NCBI RefSeq assembly: GCF_002954705.1
Contig: NZ_MSCO01000001.1
Location: 2,301,971-2,365,970 of the forward strand
DNA: 64,000 nt
Direction of reading: 5' to 3'
Source of the DNA: Aliivibrio sifiae
GTDB lineage: Bacteria; Pseudomonadota; Gammaproteobacteria; Enterobacterales; Vibrionaceae
Made by a program: the position numbers and the translations under genes. Under the pieces are notes generated by a model. That model saw only the letters and a list, made by a program, of their open reading frames with translations, did not search any database and was not told the DNA's origin. Within the stretch, counting starts at the first letter, position 1. Each line of letters starts with the position of its first letter. Shown piece by piece: positions 24,232-33,410 of the stretch.

Positions 24232-25209
24232 CTACTTACTCTCACTTTTTAGTACTGGCATGTTAAATACCACAGACTCTGCAATGCGCTTTGCCGTTAA
24301 TGGTGGAATATCACCAACGACGCTAATTTCATAATCACCCTGAATATAGCTGTAGAGTGAACGTCTGCCTTGACGGATTGACTGCTCTTTATTACTTAAC
24401 TTATCGGCCTCAGAAATATAGACAGAAAAATTAAATAAGCCATCAGAATACATATTACTCTCAACTGAACGTTGATTCATTGCTAAGCGATAGCGATTAA
24501 AATGAACATCTTTAAATCCATTAGGAAGCCAGTTTACCTCCCATGCAGACTTCTCTCCGGTCACAGCAGGAAGAGGCAGTACTTTAGGTAATTCAGCATC
24601 ACCCAAGCGTTGCTTCATATATTCTGCTATTTGCTCATTCACCGTATATGAAATAACGCGATACTGTTCAATAATATCCCCTTCACGACTCACTAAGTCA
24701 GTTCGTAATGGTAATTTACTGCGTTCATCAATCCAGACAATGTAGGAATAACGATTGCCATCTCGTGAAACAATACGAACAACCTGAGCCGGTGCCCCTG
24801 CTTCTCTCGCTCTACCCATTGAGACAAAATCATAATATTCCTTTAGTAAAGCAACGTCTTTATGTAACAAAGGAATAACTGGAGCAACAATCGCTTCAGA
24901 CTTAATCGTAAAAGGTTTATTACCTTGCTCTAAATAGGTAATTTCATCATTCCTACGGATAACCTCCCTCATAGAACCACTCAAATAAACAAGATGAGAA
25001 AGGGTCATTTTGTCTAAATGAGAGTGACGATACATAAATGGTTCTATGCTATTTTGCTTAACTCTAATATAGGAAAGCTCATAGTTTAACTTGTGGCTTG
25101 CCTCTCCCATTTGATGCAACAAAGCCTCAGCAGAAGGCGCATCTTCGGCTGAGGCTAATATTGGGAGGAAGCTGACCAAGGCAATAAAGCTGATCAGGAT
25201 ACGTTTCAT
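24232..25209 (-). CDS. rseB: Sigma-E regulator RseB
   Basis: Periplasmic protein that binds RseA and protects it from DegS until lipopolysaccharide or misfolded proteins displace it. A cleavable signal peptide (MKRILISFIALVSFLPILAS) precedes the MucB/RseB N-terminal lipid-binding-like domain (about 25-200) and a smaller C-terminal domain. Length 325. Its start overlaps the rseA stop by one base. Confidence 0.95.
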   Translation of the reverse strand: MKRILISFIALVSFLPILASAEDAPSAEALLHQMGEASHKLNYELSYIRVKQNSIEPFMYRHSHLDKMTLSHLVYLSGSMREVIRRNDEITYLEQGNKPFTIKSEAIVAPVIPLLHKDVALLKEYYDFVSMGRAREAGAPAQVVRIVSRDGNRYSYIVWIDERSKLPLRTDLVSREGDIIEQYRVISYTVNEQIAEYMKQRLGDAELPKVLPLPAVTGEKSAWEVNWLPNGFKDVHFNRYRLAMNQRSVESNMYSDGLFNFSVYISEADKLSNKEQSIRQGRRSLYSYIQGDYEISVVGDIPPLTAKRIAESVVFNMPVLKSESK

Positions 25210-25829
25210 TATTCTGCCAATAGTGTATTTGTCTCTAATAGATTGCGATCAATCGAACCATCGTGAGCATTCAAACGAAGTTGCAATTCATAATCTTGCA
25301 GCATCGCATTGATACGTTTACGCTGTTCCATTACATCAGCTTCTGTTGATGTTTTCTTAACTAAAGAATCACGCGTTAAGCTCACTGGTTCAGCCGTTCC
25401 ACTAAAGGGAATGGTATCGAGAACTTGTATATCACCACTAGTAGCAGGAATCACACCAGAGTCAGCACCGTTATATTGTTGAACACCAACAATAACAACT
25501 AAAGAAAAACAGGCTGCCATCGCTACTTGGCTAAATTGTGTCATCCAACTTGGTAATGTCTTCTTTGCTTCACTAGGTGTTGGTTGTGAAGGCATGAAAT
25601 CCGTCACAGTATCATTCATTTGATGAACAGGTTCATCTTCAAGAGCAAGTGCGACATTTGCTGCAATATTCCATTCATTGCTAGCAGGTGCATCCCCCCT
25701 CATTACATCACCAATTAAATGGTAATTTTTCCAGGCTTCTGCATTTTCAGGTTGCGATAACGATTCGATGAACGCATTGTCCATCTCTTCATTATCAATA
25801 AAAGCAGAAATTTGTTCTTTATCAGTCAT
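25209..25829 (-). CDS. rseA: Anti-sigma-E factor RseA
   Basis: Single-span membrane protein that holds sigma-E inactive. The N-terminal cytoplasmic domain (MTDKEQISAFIDNEEMD) binds the sigma factor, one transmembrane helix lies at about 100-118 (VAMAACFSLVVIVGV), and the rest is periplasmic. A GTG at 25838 would add three residues; the ATG at 25829 has GGTGAAG upstream and matches the E. coli start. It lies about 30 nt after rpoE. Confidence 0.95.
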   Translation of the reverse strand: MTDKEQISAFIDNEEMDNAFIESLSQPENAEAWKNYHLIGDVMRGDAPASNEWNIAANVALALEDEPVHQMNDTVTDFMPSQPTPSEAKKTLPSWMTQFSQVAMAACFSLVVIVGVQQYNGADSGVIPATSGDIQVLDTIPFSGTAEPVSLTRDSLVKKTSTEADVMEQRKRINAMLQDYELQLRLNAHDGSIDRNLLETNTLLAE

Positions 25830-25859
25830 TGTCTTCACCGTTTGACCGTTGGAAAATAA

Positions 25860-26438
25860 TTAACGCTGCACTAGCGGTTGGATCTTTTTCTCAACAACTT
25901 CACGAGCTCGGAAGATACGAGAACGAACCGTACCAACCGGACACTCCATTACAGCAGCAATTTCTTCATAACTTAAACCTTCTAGTTCTCGTAACGTAAT
26001 TGCTGTTTTTAAATCTTCAGGTAAACCATCAATTGTCGAAAATACAATTTGTCGTAATTCTTCCGTCAATGATAAGTTTTCTGGATTAGTGATCTCTTTT
26101 AATGCACTATCGCCGTCATAATATTCGGCTTCTTCAGCATCAACATCCGATGCTGGCGGTCTACGTCCTTGGGCGACAAGATAGTTCTTAGCTGTATTTA
26201 CTGCTATACGATACAACCAAGTGTAAAATGCACTGTCCCCTCGAAAGGTTGGTAACGCACGATACGCTTTAATAAACGCCTCTTGCGCCACATCTGGCAC
26301 ATCACCACTATTTTTCACGTAACGAGCAACAAGGTTGCATACTTTGTTTTGGTACTTAATCACCAAATGATTAAACGCTTGCTTATCGCCACGCTGAACA
26401 CGCTCAATTAAAACCTGATCTGTTAACTGCTCACTCAT
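25860..26438 (-). CDS. rpoE: RNA polymerase sigma-E factor
   Basis: ECF sigma factor for envelope stress. Regions 2 (NLVARYVKNSGDVPDVAQEAF, split here by convention) and 4 (LEGLSYEEIAAVMECPVGTVRSRIFRAR in overlapping parts) are clear. The frame is open from 26456, but MSEQLTDQVL at 26438 is the conserved start, giving 192 residues. The operon order rpoE-rseA-rseB-rseC is intact and is preceded by a sigma-E-type promoter. Confidence 0.97.
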   Translation of the reverse strand: MSEQLTDQVLIERVQRGDKQAFNHLVIKYQNKVCNLVARYVKNSGDVPDVAQEAFIKAYRALPTFRGDSAFYTWLYRIAVNTAKNYLVAQGRRPPASDVDAEEAEYYDGDSALKEITNPENLSLTEELRQIVFSTIDGLPEDLKTAITLRELEGLSYEEIAAVMECPVGTVRSRIFRAREVVEKKIQPLVQR

Positions 26439-26545
26439 TGGAGCGGGTACTCCCATGTTATTCTTCTTAGATGCGCATTAAGTTTACATTACGCAATAGC
26501 TAATCACTTAAATTTAGCTATATCACAATTAACTTGAGCACTATG

Positions 26546-26573
26546 TATGAGTTTCTAATATCTAGAAAGTTCC
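26546..26573 (-). promoter_or_regulatory. Sigma-E autoregulatory promoter of rpoE
   Basis: On the minus strand GGAACTT, exactly 16 bases, then TCATA. This matches the sigma-E consensus and would start the transcript about 100 nt before rpoE. The divergent 316-bp rpoE-nadB spacer otherwise holds only AT-rich DNA and a plausible nadB -10 (TAAAAT near 26719). Confidence 0.8.
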
Positions 26574-26754
26574 TTTATTATTACATTTTTTTATCAATTT
26601 AATAGTTCCATGATTAACTTTAAGACTTCTATACGGTTTTTATGGCCTATTTTCTATTTTTTATTCTTGATATTTAAGATTCCACCTCAAAATATGACGC
26701 AATCTCATAGATTCTGGTAAAATACTCAGATAATCACAGGATAATGATGAATAT

Positions 26755-28374
26755 ATGAACATAACCAATGAACACAGTTGTGACGTTTTAGTCATAGGTA
26801 GTGGTGCTGCTGGTCTTTCACTTGCACTTAGAGTCGCACCACATGGAAAGGTGATCGTTTTAAGTAAGGGGCCTCGTAATGAAGGCTCGACCTATTACGC
26901 TCAAGGGGGCATTGCTGCCGTATTTGATGAAAGCGATACGGTTGAATCTCATGTTAATGACACTCTTGTCGCTGGCGCACACATCTGCGATAAAGACGTA
27001 GTTACCTTCATTGCTGAAAATGCAAAGCATTGCGTTCAATGGTTAATCGATGGTGGTGTTCCTTTTGATCATGATGATGAAAAAGAAATCGACATCTCAG
27101 ATCCTAAATTTCATTTAACTCGTGAAGGCGGCCATAGCCATCGTCGTATTCTGCATGCTGCAGATGCAACGGGTAAAGCGATGCAAACCTCGCTACAAGA
27201 TAATGTTGTGAATCACCCTAATATCTCTATCTTTGAGCGCCATAATGCGCTTGATTTAATCACTGAAGATAAAATTGGCGGTGATGCAGATAAAGTCGTT
27301 GGTGCCTATATTTGGAACCGTGATGCCGAGCATGTTGAAACCGTTCGCGCTAAATTTGTTATTTTAGCCACAGGTGGGGCTTCTAAGGTTTACCAATATA
27401 CCTCTAATCCTGACGTATCTTCAGGTGATGGCATAGCAATGGCATGGCGTGCAGGTTGTCGAGTTGCAAATTTAGAATTTAATCAGTTCCACCCGACTTG
27501 CTTATTCCATCCAGACGCTCGTAACTTCTTAATGACAGAAGCATTACGTGGTGAAGGCGCTTATTTACGTCGCCCTGACGGTACTTGCTTTATGCCTGAT
27601 TTTGATGAGCGTGGTGAATTAGCTCCTCGTGATGTTGTAGCGCGCGCAATCGACTTTGAGATGAAACGTTTAGGCGCTGACTGCATGTATTTAGACATCA
27701 GCCACAAGCCAGTCGATTTTATTCATCATCATTTTCCTACCATTAATGAAAAATTACTTTCATTTGGTATTGATATGACGAAAGAGCCAATCCCAATTGT
27801 TCCTGCAGCCCATTACACTTGTGGCGGTGTCATGGTTGATAAACAAGGCCAAACGGATATTGATGGCTTATTTGCGATTGGGGAAGTAAGTTACACAGGT
27901 CTTCACGGAGCCAACCGATTAGCATCAAATTCATTGTTAGAGTGCGTTGTTTATGCGTGGTCTGCTGCTGAATACATCATCAAAGACATGGAAAATCGAG
28001 AACTACCACCGTCATTACCAGCATGGGATGAGAGTCAGGTTGAATGCTCAGATGAAGAAGTAGTAATTCAGCATAACTGGCATGAATTACGCTTATTTAT
28101 GTGGGATTACATGGGAATAGTTCGTACAGACAAGCGTCTAGAGCGAGCACTTCGCCGTATTCAACTACTGAAGCAAGAAACACACGATTATTATAGTAAC
28201 TTCCGTGTATCTAATAACTTAATTGAATTACGTAATTTATTAGACGTCTCTGAATTGATGGTTCGTTGTGCGATGGAGCGTAAAGAAAGTTGTGGTCTTC
28301 ATTACACTCTAGATTACCCAGAAGCTTTAGAAGAATCAGGCCCTACGATTTTAGCGCCAAAAGACTTTAAATAG
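26755..28374 (+). CDS. nadB: L-aspartate oxidase
   Basis: FAD enzyme that oxidises aspartate to iminoaspartate, the first step of NAD synthesis, using oxygen or fumarate. The 539 residues start [20 protein letters not shown] (dinucleotide motif) and contain [11 protein letters not shown], the substrate-site [18 protein letters not shown] and FATGE-like [20 protein letters not shown]. It is divergent from rpoE, as in E. coli. Confidence 0.98.
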   Translation: MNITNEHSCDVLVIGSGAAGLSLALRVAPHGKVIVLSKGPRNEGSTYYAQGGIAAVFDESDTVESHVNDTLVAGAHICDKDVVTFIAENAKHCVQWLIDGGVPFDHDDEKEIDISDPKFHLTREGGHSHRRILHAADATGKAMQTSLQDNVVNHPNISIFERHNALDLITEDKIGGDADKVVGAYIWNRDAEHVETVRAKFVILATGGASKVYQYTSNPDVSSGDGIAMAWRAGCRVANLEFNQFHPTCLFHPDARNFLMTEALRGEGAYLRRPDGTCFMPDFDERGELAPRDVVARAIDFEMKRLGADCMYLDISHKPVDFIHHHFPTINEKLLSFGIDMTKEPIPIVPAAHYTCGGVMVDKQGQTDIDGLFAIGEVSYTGLHGANRLASNSLLECVVYAWSAAEYIIKDMENRELPPSLPAWDESQVECSDEEVVIQHNWHELRLFMWDYMGIVRTDKRLERALRRIQLLKQETHDYYSNFRVSNNLIELRNLLDVSELMVRCAMERKESCGLHYTLDYPEALEESGPTILAPKDFK

Positions 28375-28414
28375 AGTATTTGAATAAACAATATCAACAC
28401 TAGCTATTGTTTAA

Positions 28415-28807
28415 TTACCTTAAAAGCACCATTAATTGATGGTGCTTTTTTGTATCTATTGCATCGCTAAACAGATAAAAATAATGACCCGCATACGCAT
28501 TTTTCGCGTAAATAACACTCAAACATCGACTTAACCAAAATACCCTAATAACAACCCAATCACGGTGGTCATCAGATTCTTTATCGGTAAATGTATATGT
28601 ACCTTGCAACTCTAAAAGAGAATGATAAATAAGAGTAAGATGTTCGCAGCTATAATAGAAAAGGTAAGGCAATAAAGGGAATGGAATAATATCTAACAAT
28701 AACATCGCCCACCCAGCGCACAGATAACAACCATGCAAAGTAAGATAGGCGACATTAGAAAAGTTAAGGGTTACCTTAACGGAGTTTACTGAGGTTATGC
28801 TCAACAA
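28415..28807 (-). CDS. ygfX: YgfX family inner-membrane protein
   Basis: Partner gene of sdhE. The 130-residue product has a hydrophobic hairpin of two membrane segments (about 20-55), then a soluble tail with VVIRVFWLSRCLSVI, the layout of YgfX (DUF1434; also called CptA, reported in E. coli to act on FtsZ/MreB). The frame overlaps the sdhE end by 32 nt, so the true start may be a few codons later. The last ten codons lie inside the nadB terminator hairpin. Confidence 0.75.
   Translation of the reverse strand: MLSITSVNSVKVTLNFSNVAYLTLHGCYLCAGWAMLLLDIIPFPLLPYLFYYSCEHLTLIYHSLLELQGTYTFTDKESDDHRDWVVIRVFWLSRCLSVIYAKNAYAGHYFYLFSDAIDTKKHHQLMVLLR
28422..28451 (+). terminator. Terminator of nadB, inside the end of ygfX
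   Basis: Perfect 11-bp stem AAAAGCACCAT / ATGGTGCTTTT with a 6-nt loop and T-run. The same DNA encodes the last residues of YgfX (HHQLMVLLR) on the other strand. Confidence 0.9.
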
Positions 28808-29036
28808 TCTTATCTATAATTGCAGCGTGAGCAAGGTTATCACTTCGACCATGACCCATGACCCAAGTAAACAAATCAGGATCATCACATTCTAATAAAG
28901 AAACAAAACCTTGCTGTTCTGCTTCGGTAAGCTCTTCAAAACATTCATCAAAAAATGGCATTATTACCACATCTAATTCCAGCATCCCACGACGGCAAGC
29001 CCACTTGACTCGTGCTTTTTCTTCGACACTGTACAT
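28776..29036 (-). CDS. sdhE: FAD assembly factor SdhE
   Basis: Small chaperone that promotes covalent flavinylation of succinate dehydrogenase/fumarate reductase flavoproteins. The 86 residues carry the signature RRGMLELD (the RGxxE motif) near residue 15, acidic helices and DPDLFTWVMGH. It heads the sdhE-ygfX pair, with ygfZ divergent. Confidence 0.95.
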   Translation of the reverse strand: MYSVEEKARVKWACRRGMLELDVVIMPFFDECFEELTEAEQQGFVSLLECDDPDLFTWVMGHGRSDNLAHAAIIDKIVEHNLSKLR

Positions 29037-29217
29037 ACTGTCCCCTAGATAAAAATAGAAATAACTGGCCTGAGTTTATCAGTCTCTCTCTATGACAACC
29101 ATGATCTAAAGTCACAAGATGAAGAAGATGAGACATAAAACTACTTGTTTCTTTTTACTGACATTTAAAATGTAGGCATTTACTATAAAGGAAATAATCT
29201 AACCAAATAAGAATTTT

Positions 29218-30174
29218 ATGATGAGCACTCTATTCCCAGCGTTATCAATAAAAAAAGGCGACACACTTCCAAGCTTTGCGATTTCTGAACTGAATGATTG
29301 GGCGTTAATTACTATGGTTGGTAACGATAAAAAATCGTACTTACATGGTCAAGTAACCTGTGATGTGGTTGCTTTAGCTCAAAATGAAATTACTTTTGGT
29401 GGACATTGTGATGCAAAAGGCAAGTTATGGAGCATATTCCATCTTTTCCACCACAATAAAGGCTATGCTTTATTTCAACGCAGAAGCTCTGTAGAAACTG
29501 AACTTACTGAAATAAAAAAATACTCAGTATTCTCTAAAGTAGAGATCGCGATTAGTGATGAAATATTACTTGGTTTTACAGGAGAAGAAGCCCAGACCTG
29601 GATTAATAATAATACCGACTCACAAGAAGATGTACGTGTCTCTGCATTTGGTACTTTTGCAAAAATCGGAGCTTTGCAATGGTTACTTGTTACCACTATA
29701 GCTCAAAAAGAAGAGCTACTTTCTTCTGTAACTGAAGCGACATTATGCGACAAAGAATTGTGGACTCTTTACCAGCTACAGCAAGCTTTCCCTCAACTTG
29801 ATTCAGCATTAAGCAATGAACATATTCCTCAAGCCATGAATCTTCAGGCTCTTGGTGGCATCAGCTTTAAAAAAGGGTGTTATACAGGTCAAGAAACGGT
29901 AGCAAGAGCTAAATATCGCGGAATGAATAAACGAGCGATGTATTTATTATCAGGACATTCAGAACAAACTCCAGCAGCTGGAGATGCTATTGAACGTAGT
30001 GTCGGGGATAACTGGCGTAAAGGTGGCGTGATCGTATCAGCCTTCCGTTTTGCTGGCGGTGAAACGCTCGCTCTCGCTATTCTTCCAAATGATCTTGATG
30101 AAGATTCTCAATTTAGGCTTCAAGATTCAATCTGGGAAAAACAGTCTCTTCCTTACTCACTAGATGAAGAGTAA
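29218..30174 (+). CDS. ygfZ: Folate-binding YgfZ (GcvT-like) protein
   Basis: Tetrahydrofolate-dependent factor for repair or maturation of certain iron-sulfur enzymes such as MiaB. The 318-residue GcvT-fold protein contains the diagnostic KGCYTGQE motif (about residues 220-227) with its conserved cysteine, and [10 protein letters not shown] near the N-terminus. It is divergent from sdhE. Confidence 0.95.
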   Translation: MMSTLFPALSIKKGDTLPSFAISELNDWALITMVGNDKKSYLHGQVTCDVVALAQNEITFGGHCDAKGKLWSIFHLFHHNKGYALFQRRSSVETELTEIKKYSVFSKVEIAISDEILLGFTGEEAQTWINNNTDSQEDVRVSAFGTFAKIGALQWLLVTTIAQKEELLSSVTEATLCDKELWTLYQLQQAFPQLDSALSNEHIPQAMNLQALGGISFKKGCYTGQETVARAKYRGMNKRAMYLLSGHSEQTPAAGDAIERSVGDNWRKGGVIVSAFRFAGGETLALAILPNDLDEDSQFRLQDSIWEKQSLPYSLDEE

Positions 30175-30352
30175 AAGCAATCAACAGTCTATAAATAATT
30201 AACTGCTCTTAATTGTTTCGAGAATAGGATTAAATTACATCATTACATTCTAAAGTTGATCTTAAACGCACAATTAAATGATAAGAACTGAATTGTTATT
30301 TGTTTATTATGAATAAGTAGCAATTTGGTAATTCATTAGCTATCTTAATTAT

Positions 30353-30473
30353 GTTCTTTTCTTACGAAAGAACGCATAAATTGTTTAACTCCAAACAATT
30401 TACTCCAATATACCTATATATATTGGAAATGCATCTGTGACTGTTTGCCCGAATTTATTTCGGGCTTTTTTTT
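30353..30473 (+). ncRNA. Candidate small RNA with four consecutive hairpins
   Basis: In the 540-bp gap after ygfZ, four hairpins follow one another. They are 30353-30359/30367-30373 (7 bp), 30377-30386/30393-30402 (10 bp perfect, loop AACTCC), 30404-30412/30419-30427 (9 bp), and an intrinsic terminator GCCCGAA / TTCGGGC at 30447-30465 with eight Ts. A weak promoter (TTGGTA at 30325, AT-rich -10 near 30348) lies just upstream. ACTCCAA occurs twice (30388, 30402). It could instead be the 3' end of the ygfZ mRNA. No known RNA family was recognised. Confidence 0.5.
30447..30473 (+). terminator. Intrinsic terminator in the ygfZ-30720 gap
   Basis: GCCCGAA stem with a 5-nt loop and a run of eight Ts; it ends the candidate sRNA or the ygfZ 3' UTR. 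Confidence 0.9.
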
Positions 30474-30719
30474 ATCTATTTCTAATTCCCCCCCTCAGAA
30501 ATACTATTTAATACCGAATAAAGATCAAATTTAAGAATATAAAAACACAAAAAATAATACCTTCATCACTCTATCCTATTTTTTGTAACACTATCGTCAC
30601 CTTTTCTGTTTTATAATAACTCTGAAAGTAATATCGATAATGCTAATTAAAATTTATTTATTAGCATAATAGGTATAAAGGAAATGCTTTTATAGTATTA
30701 ATCACTAAAGGATAATGTG

Positions 30720-30923
30720 ATGCGATTTTTTAAGCACTATGCCCCAGGTATGATTGCTAAACATATTAGTCGACTGTTTAACGGAAAGATTCATATTCAT
30801 GGTATTGGAGAGTTTAGGTTTGAAGCGGGAAAACTAATTGTTCCTTCTCAAGCTGAACGTGAACAATATAGAATGATAAAAGAGATTAACTTGGAAGTAG
30901 CTCGATTAAGACTTTCTTATTAG
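30720..30923 (+). CDS. Small basic protein of unknown function (67 residues)
   Basis: Not recognised. A GTG lies just before the ATG at 30720, with AAAGGA about 7 nt upstream, a convincing ribosome site. The product has an amphipathic, basic start (MRFFKHYAPGMIAKHISRLF), a central G-rich beta-like stretch (IHIHGIGEFRFEAGKLIVP) and a charged C-terminal helix (about 46-65). There is no signal peptide or cysteine. It has its own upstream hairpin (30640-30667) and terminator, so it is an independent transcription unit. Confidence 0.75.
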   Translation: MRFFKHYAPGMIAKHISRLFNGKIHIHGIGEFRFEAGKLIVPSQAEREQYRMIKEINLEVARLRLSY

Positions 30924-30948
30924 ACTCATATGTAAAATCGATACAACT

Positions 30949-30975
30949 AAAAAGGTAGCTTAGGCTACCTTTTTA
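30949..30975 (+). terminator. Bidirectional terminator between the 67-residue gene and ubiI
   Basis: Perfect 11-bp stem AAAAAGGTAGC / GCTACCTTTTT with a TTAG loop, between two convergent genes. Confidence 0.9.
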
Positions 30976-30994
30976 TTTCTTAAGTTCTAAAAAA

Positions 30995-32206
30995 TCACTT
31001 TTTCATCGCCATCTTAGGTAACCGACCAGATAAACCTAACGCTCTTTTTAAGCATTCATCTTTTACTGGGGACATCTCATTAGTCAGAGACATTCCAATC
31101 CCTCTAACCAATTTTTTAATCGGATTGGAGCCTGAAAACAACGTTTTAAACCCTTGCATTGAAGCGATCATCTGTGCAGCTTCTGCTTTTCTCCAACGCT
31201 CAAAAGGCCTCAAGTTAGTCTTCAAACCAATATCTTTACCTTCTAGGTGCAATTCCATAATAGTTTCCGCTAATGCTGCTGCATCGGCTAAACCTAAATT
31301 GACCCCTTGCCCAGCTAATGGATGAATTGTATGAGCAGCATCACCGACTAATACAACACGCTCTTTTACAAAATCTTTTGCGTAACGCATTTTCAAAGGA
31401 AAGGCTTGGCGCTCCCCTTCAACCTCACACAAACCAAGTTGATTATCAAAGGCTGCGGTTAATTGCTTATTAAACTCTTCTTTTGGCATTGAAACTAAAT
31501 CTTCGGCATGAAGAGGATCTAATGACCATACTATTGAACTTAAATCACTTTCACCTAAAGGAAGAAATGCTAATGGCCCTTCAGGTCTAAATATTTGACG
31601 TGCGGTTTTATTGTGCGGCTCAACAGTTCTAATATTTGCCACAAGCGCGCTATGTCCGTAGTCCCAATGCGTTAACGGAATATCTAATTGCTGACGTAAC
31701 CATGAGTTAGCACCATCAGCACCAACCACTAACTTAGCGGTAATGGCCTTACCCGACTCTAAATTGATCCAAGCTTCACTTTCACCAAATAGAATTTTAC
31801 TGCAACGCTCTGGGGCAAGTAGAGTCACATTATCTTGCTTCTCTATTGTTTCAAGTAATGATAATTGAATAACGCGATTTTCAACAATATGCCCTAGATT
31901 ACGCTGTGCAATCTGTTCTGCTTCAAAATCAATATGAGCGAAACTGTCTTGTTCCCACACTTTCATTGACGTATATGGGGCTGCTCGACGAGAAACAATA
32001 CCTTGCCACGCTCCAACATAATCAAGAATATTTTCACTGGCTCGGCTAATGGCTGATACACGAACATCAGGTAAATTATCTAACTGAGTATCAGGTAATT
32101 TACTTTCGATCACCGCCACTCTTAATCCACTTTTTTCTAATGCCGCAGCCACCGTCAAACCGACCATGCCACCACCAATAATTGCAACATCTACACTTTG
32201 CATCAT
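30995..32206 (-). CDS. ubiI: Ubiquinone-pathway FAD hydroxylase UbiI (VisC)
   Basis: Flavin monooxygenase that adds the C5 hydroxyl in aerobic ubiquinone synthesis. The 403 residues show the Rossmann motif GGGMVGLTVAAALEKSG, the middle VVGADGANSWLRQQ and the FAD motif VGDAAHTIHPLAGQGVNLGL. It lies 2 nt after ubiH, its close paralogue. UbiI is preferred over UbiF because of the ygfB-ubiH-ubiI order, as in E. coli. Confidence 0.93.
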   Translation of the reverse strand: MMQSVDVAIIGGGMVGLTVAAALEKSGLRVAVIESKLPDTQLDNLPDVRVSAISRASENILDYVGAWQGIVSRRAAPYTSMKVWEQDSFAHIDFEAEQIAQRNLGHIVENRVIQLSLLETIEKQDNVTLLAPERCSKILFGESEAWINLESGKAITAKLVVGADGANSWLRQQLDIPLTHWDYGHSALVANIRTVEPHNKTARQIFRPEGPLAFLPLGESDLSSIVWSLDPLHAEDLVSMPKEEFNKQLTAAFDNQLGLCEVEGERQAFPLKMRYAKDFVKERVVLVGDAAHTIHPLAGQGVNLGLADAAALAETIMELHLEGKDIGLKTNLRPFERWRKAEAAQMIASMQGFKTLFSGSNPIKKLVRGIGMSLTNEMSPVKDECLKRALGLSGRLPKMAMKK

Positions 32207-32208
32207 AA

Positions 32209-33396
32209 TTATCTATTCACTCTGCCCATTGCTCGTAATGTCAGGGGCTTTAAAAAAGAACGGAACATATCAACAGCACGCAAACTTACGTTTCTTCCAA
32301 TAACCATTGGAAATGAATTATTTGCGAAAATAGAAACCAATCCTGCTGTCATTGTAATTGTCTGTATTTGATCTGACTGGCGTCGTTTTTGATATTCAGA
32401 AAGTACACGATATTCACCAATATCACCCTCAGAACGATGCGCTTTAGTTAAGCATTCTGCCAATGAAAATACATCTCGAATTCCCAAGTTAAAACCTTGT
32501 CCTGCAATTGGGTGCAATGTTTGTGCTGCATTACCAATGGCAGCAAAACGATGAGAGATGTATTGTTTCTGGCGACGTAACCATAATGGATAATGCGCTC
32601 GTTTACCTGTTTTAATAAACTGCCCTAAACGCCACCCAAAAGCACGCTGCAGGTGCTCTAAAAAAGCGTCATCATCATATGCGAGTATCTGTTGTGATTC
32701 TTCAGGGCTCACGCACCACACTAATGAACTTCGCCCCAGAGACATAGGAAGCAAAGCTAATGGCCCATGCTCAGTAAAGCGTTCAAATGCCTTACCTTGA
32801 GGATGGATGCTTGTCGTTACATTCGCAATAATCGCAACTTGTTGAAAGTCATCATTCTCACTTTCAATATTCATTATGTTACAAGTCTTTGATTCTGCCC
32901 CATCAGCCGCCACAATGAGAGAAGTTGAAATGACTTCTCCCGTCGAGAGCGTTAGTGTTGATAACGAGATATCACGTTTTATATCAATAACAGAATCAGG
33001 GCAAAGCAGCTCTATATTATGAGAGTTCATTAGCTTTTGATGATAAAAACGACCAACATCAGCTAACTCAACCACATAACCTAGAGCATCAACATTCAGC
33101 TCTTTAGAGGTTAATTCGGTAAGCCCCATATGATGTCGATCTGACACATGAATATGATTAATGGGCGTCGAAAATGAGTCAATACCAGACCAAAGATCAA
33201 TATCTTGTAATAATTGAGACGTCCCACTAGATAATGCAATACTTCTTGAATCATAGCCAGGATGTTGATCCAACTTAGGCTCTACTGCCTCTATCACGGC
33301 AATAGATAATGTATCTTGATTCATTTTTTCTAGCGCCAACGCTAAAGTGGCACCTGACATGGCCCCACCCACGATCACTACATCATAATGTGTCAT
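32209..33396 (-). CDS. ubiH: 2-octaprenyl-6-methoxyphenol hydroxylase UbiH
   Basis: Flavin monooxygenase for the C1 hydroxylation in ubiquinone synthesis. The 395 residues contain VGGAMSGATLALAL, YDSRSIALSSGTSQLL and IGNAAQTLHPIAGQGFNLGIRD. It starts 14 nt after ygfB. pepP, which sits between ygfB and ubiH in E. coli, is absent here. Confidence 0.94.
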   Translation of the reverse strand: MTHYDVVIVGGAMSGATLALALEKMNQDTLSIAVIEAVEPKLDQHPGYDSRSIALSSGTSQLLQDIDLWSGIDSFSTPINHIHVSDRHHMGLTELTSKELNVDALGYVVELADVGRFYHQKLMNSHNIELLCPDSVIDIKRDISLSTLTLSTGEVISTSLIVAADGAESKTCNIMNIESENDDFQQVAIIANVTTSIHPQGKAFERFTEHGPLALLPMSLGRSSLVWCVSPEESQQILAYDDDAFLEHLQRAFGWRLGQFIKTGKRAHYPLWLRRQKQYISHRFAAIGNAAQTLHPIAGQGFNLGIRDVFSLAECLTKAHRSEGDIGEYRVLSEYQKRRQSDQIQTITMTAGLVSIFANNSFPMVIGRNVSLRAVDMFRSFLKPLTLRAMGRVNR

Positions 33397-33410
33397 AGCG
33401 TTACCTATTA

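Noticed and set aside
28415..29036. sdhE-ygfX as a toxin-antitoxin pair
   Set aside because: It has been called CptBA, but SdhE is an established flavinylation factor and nothing here shows a toxin role.
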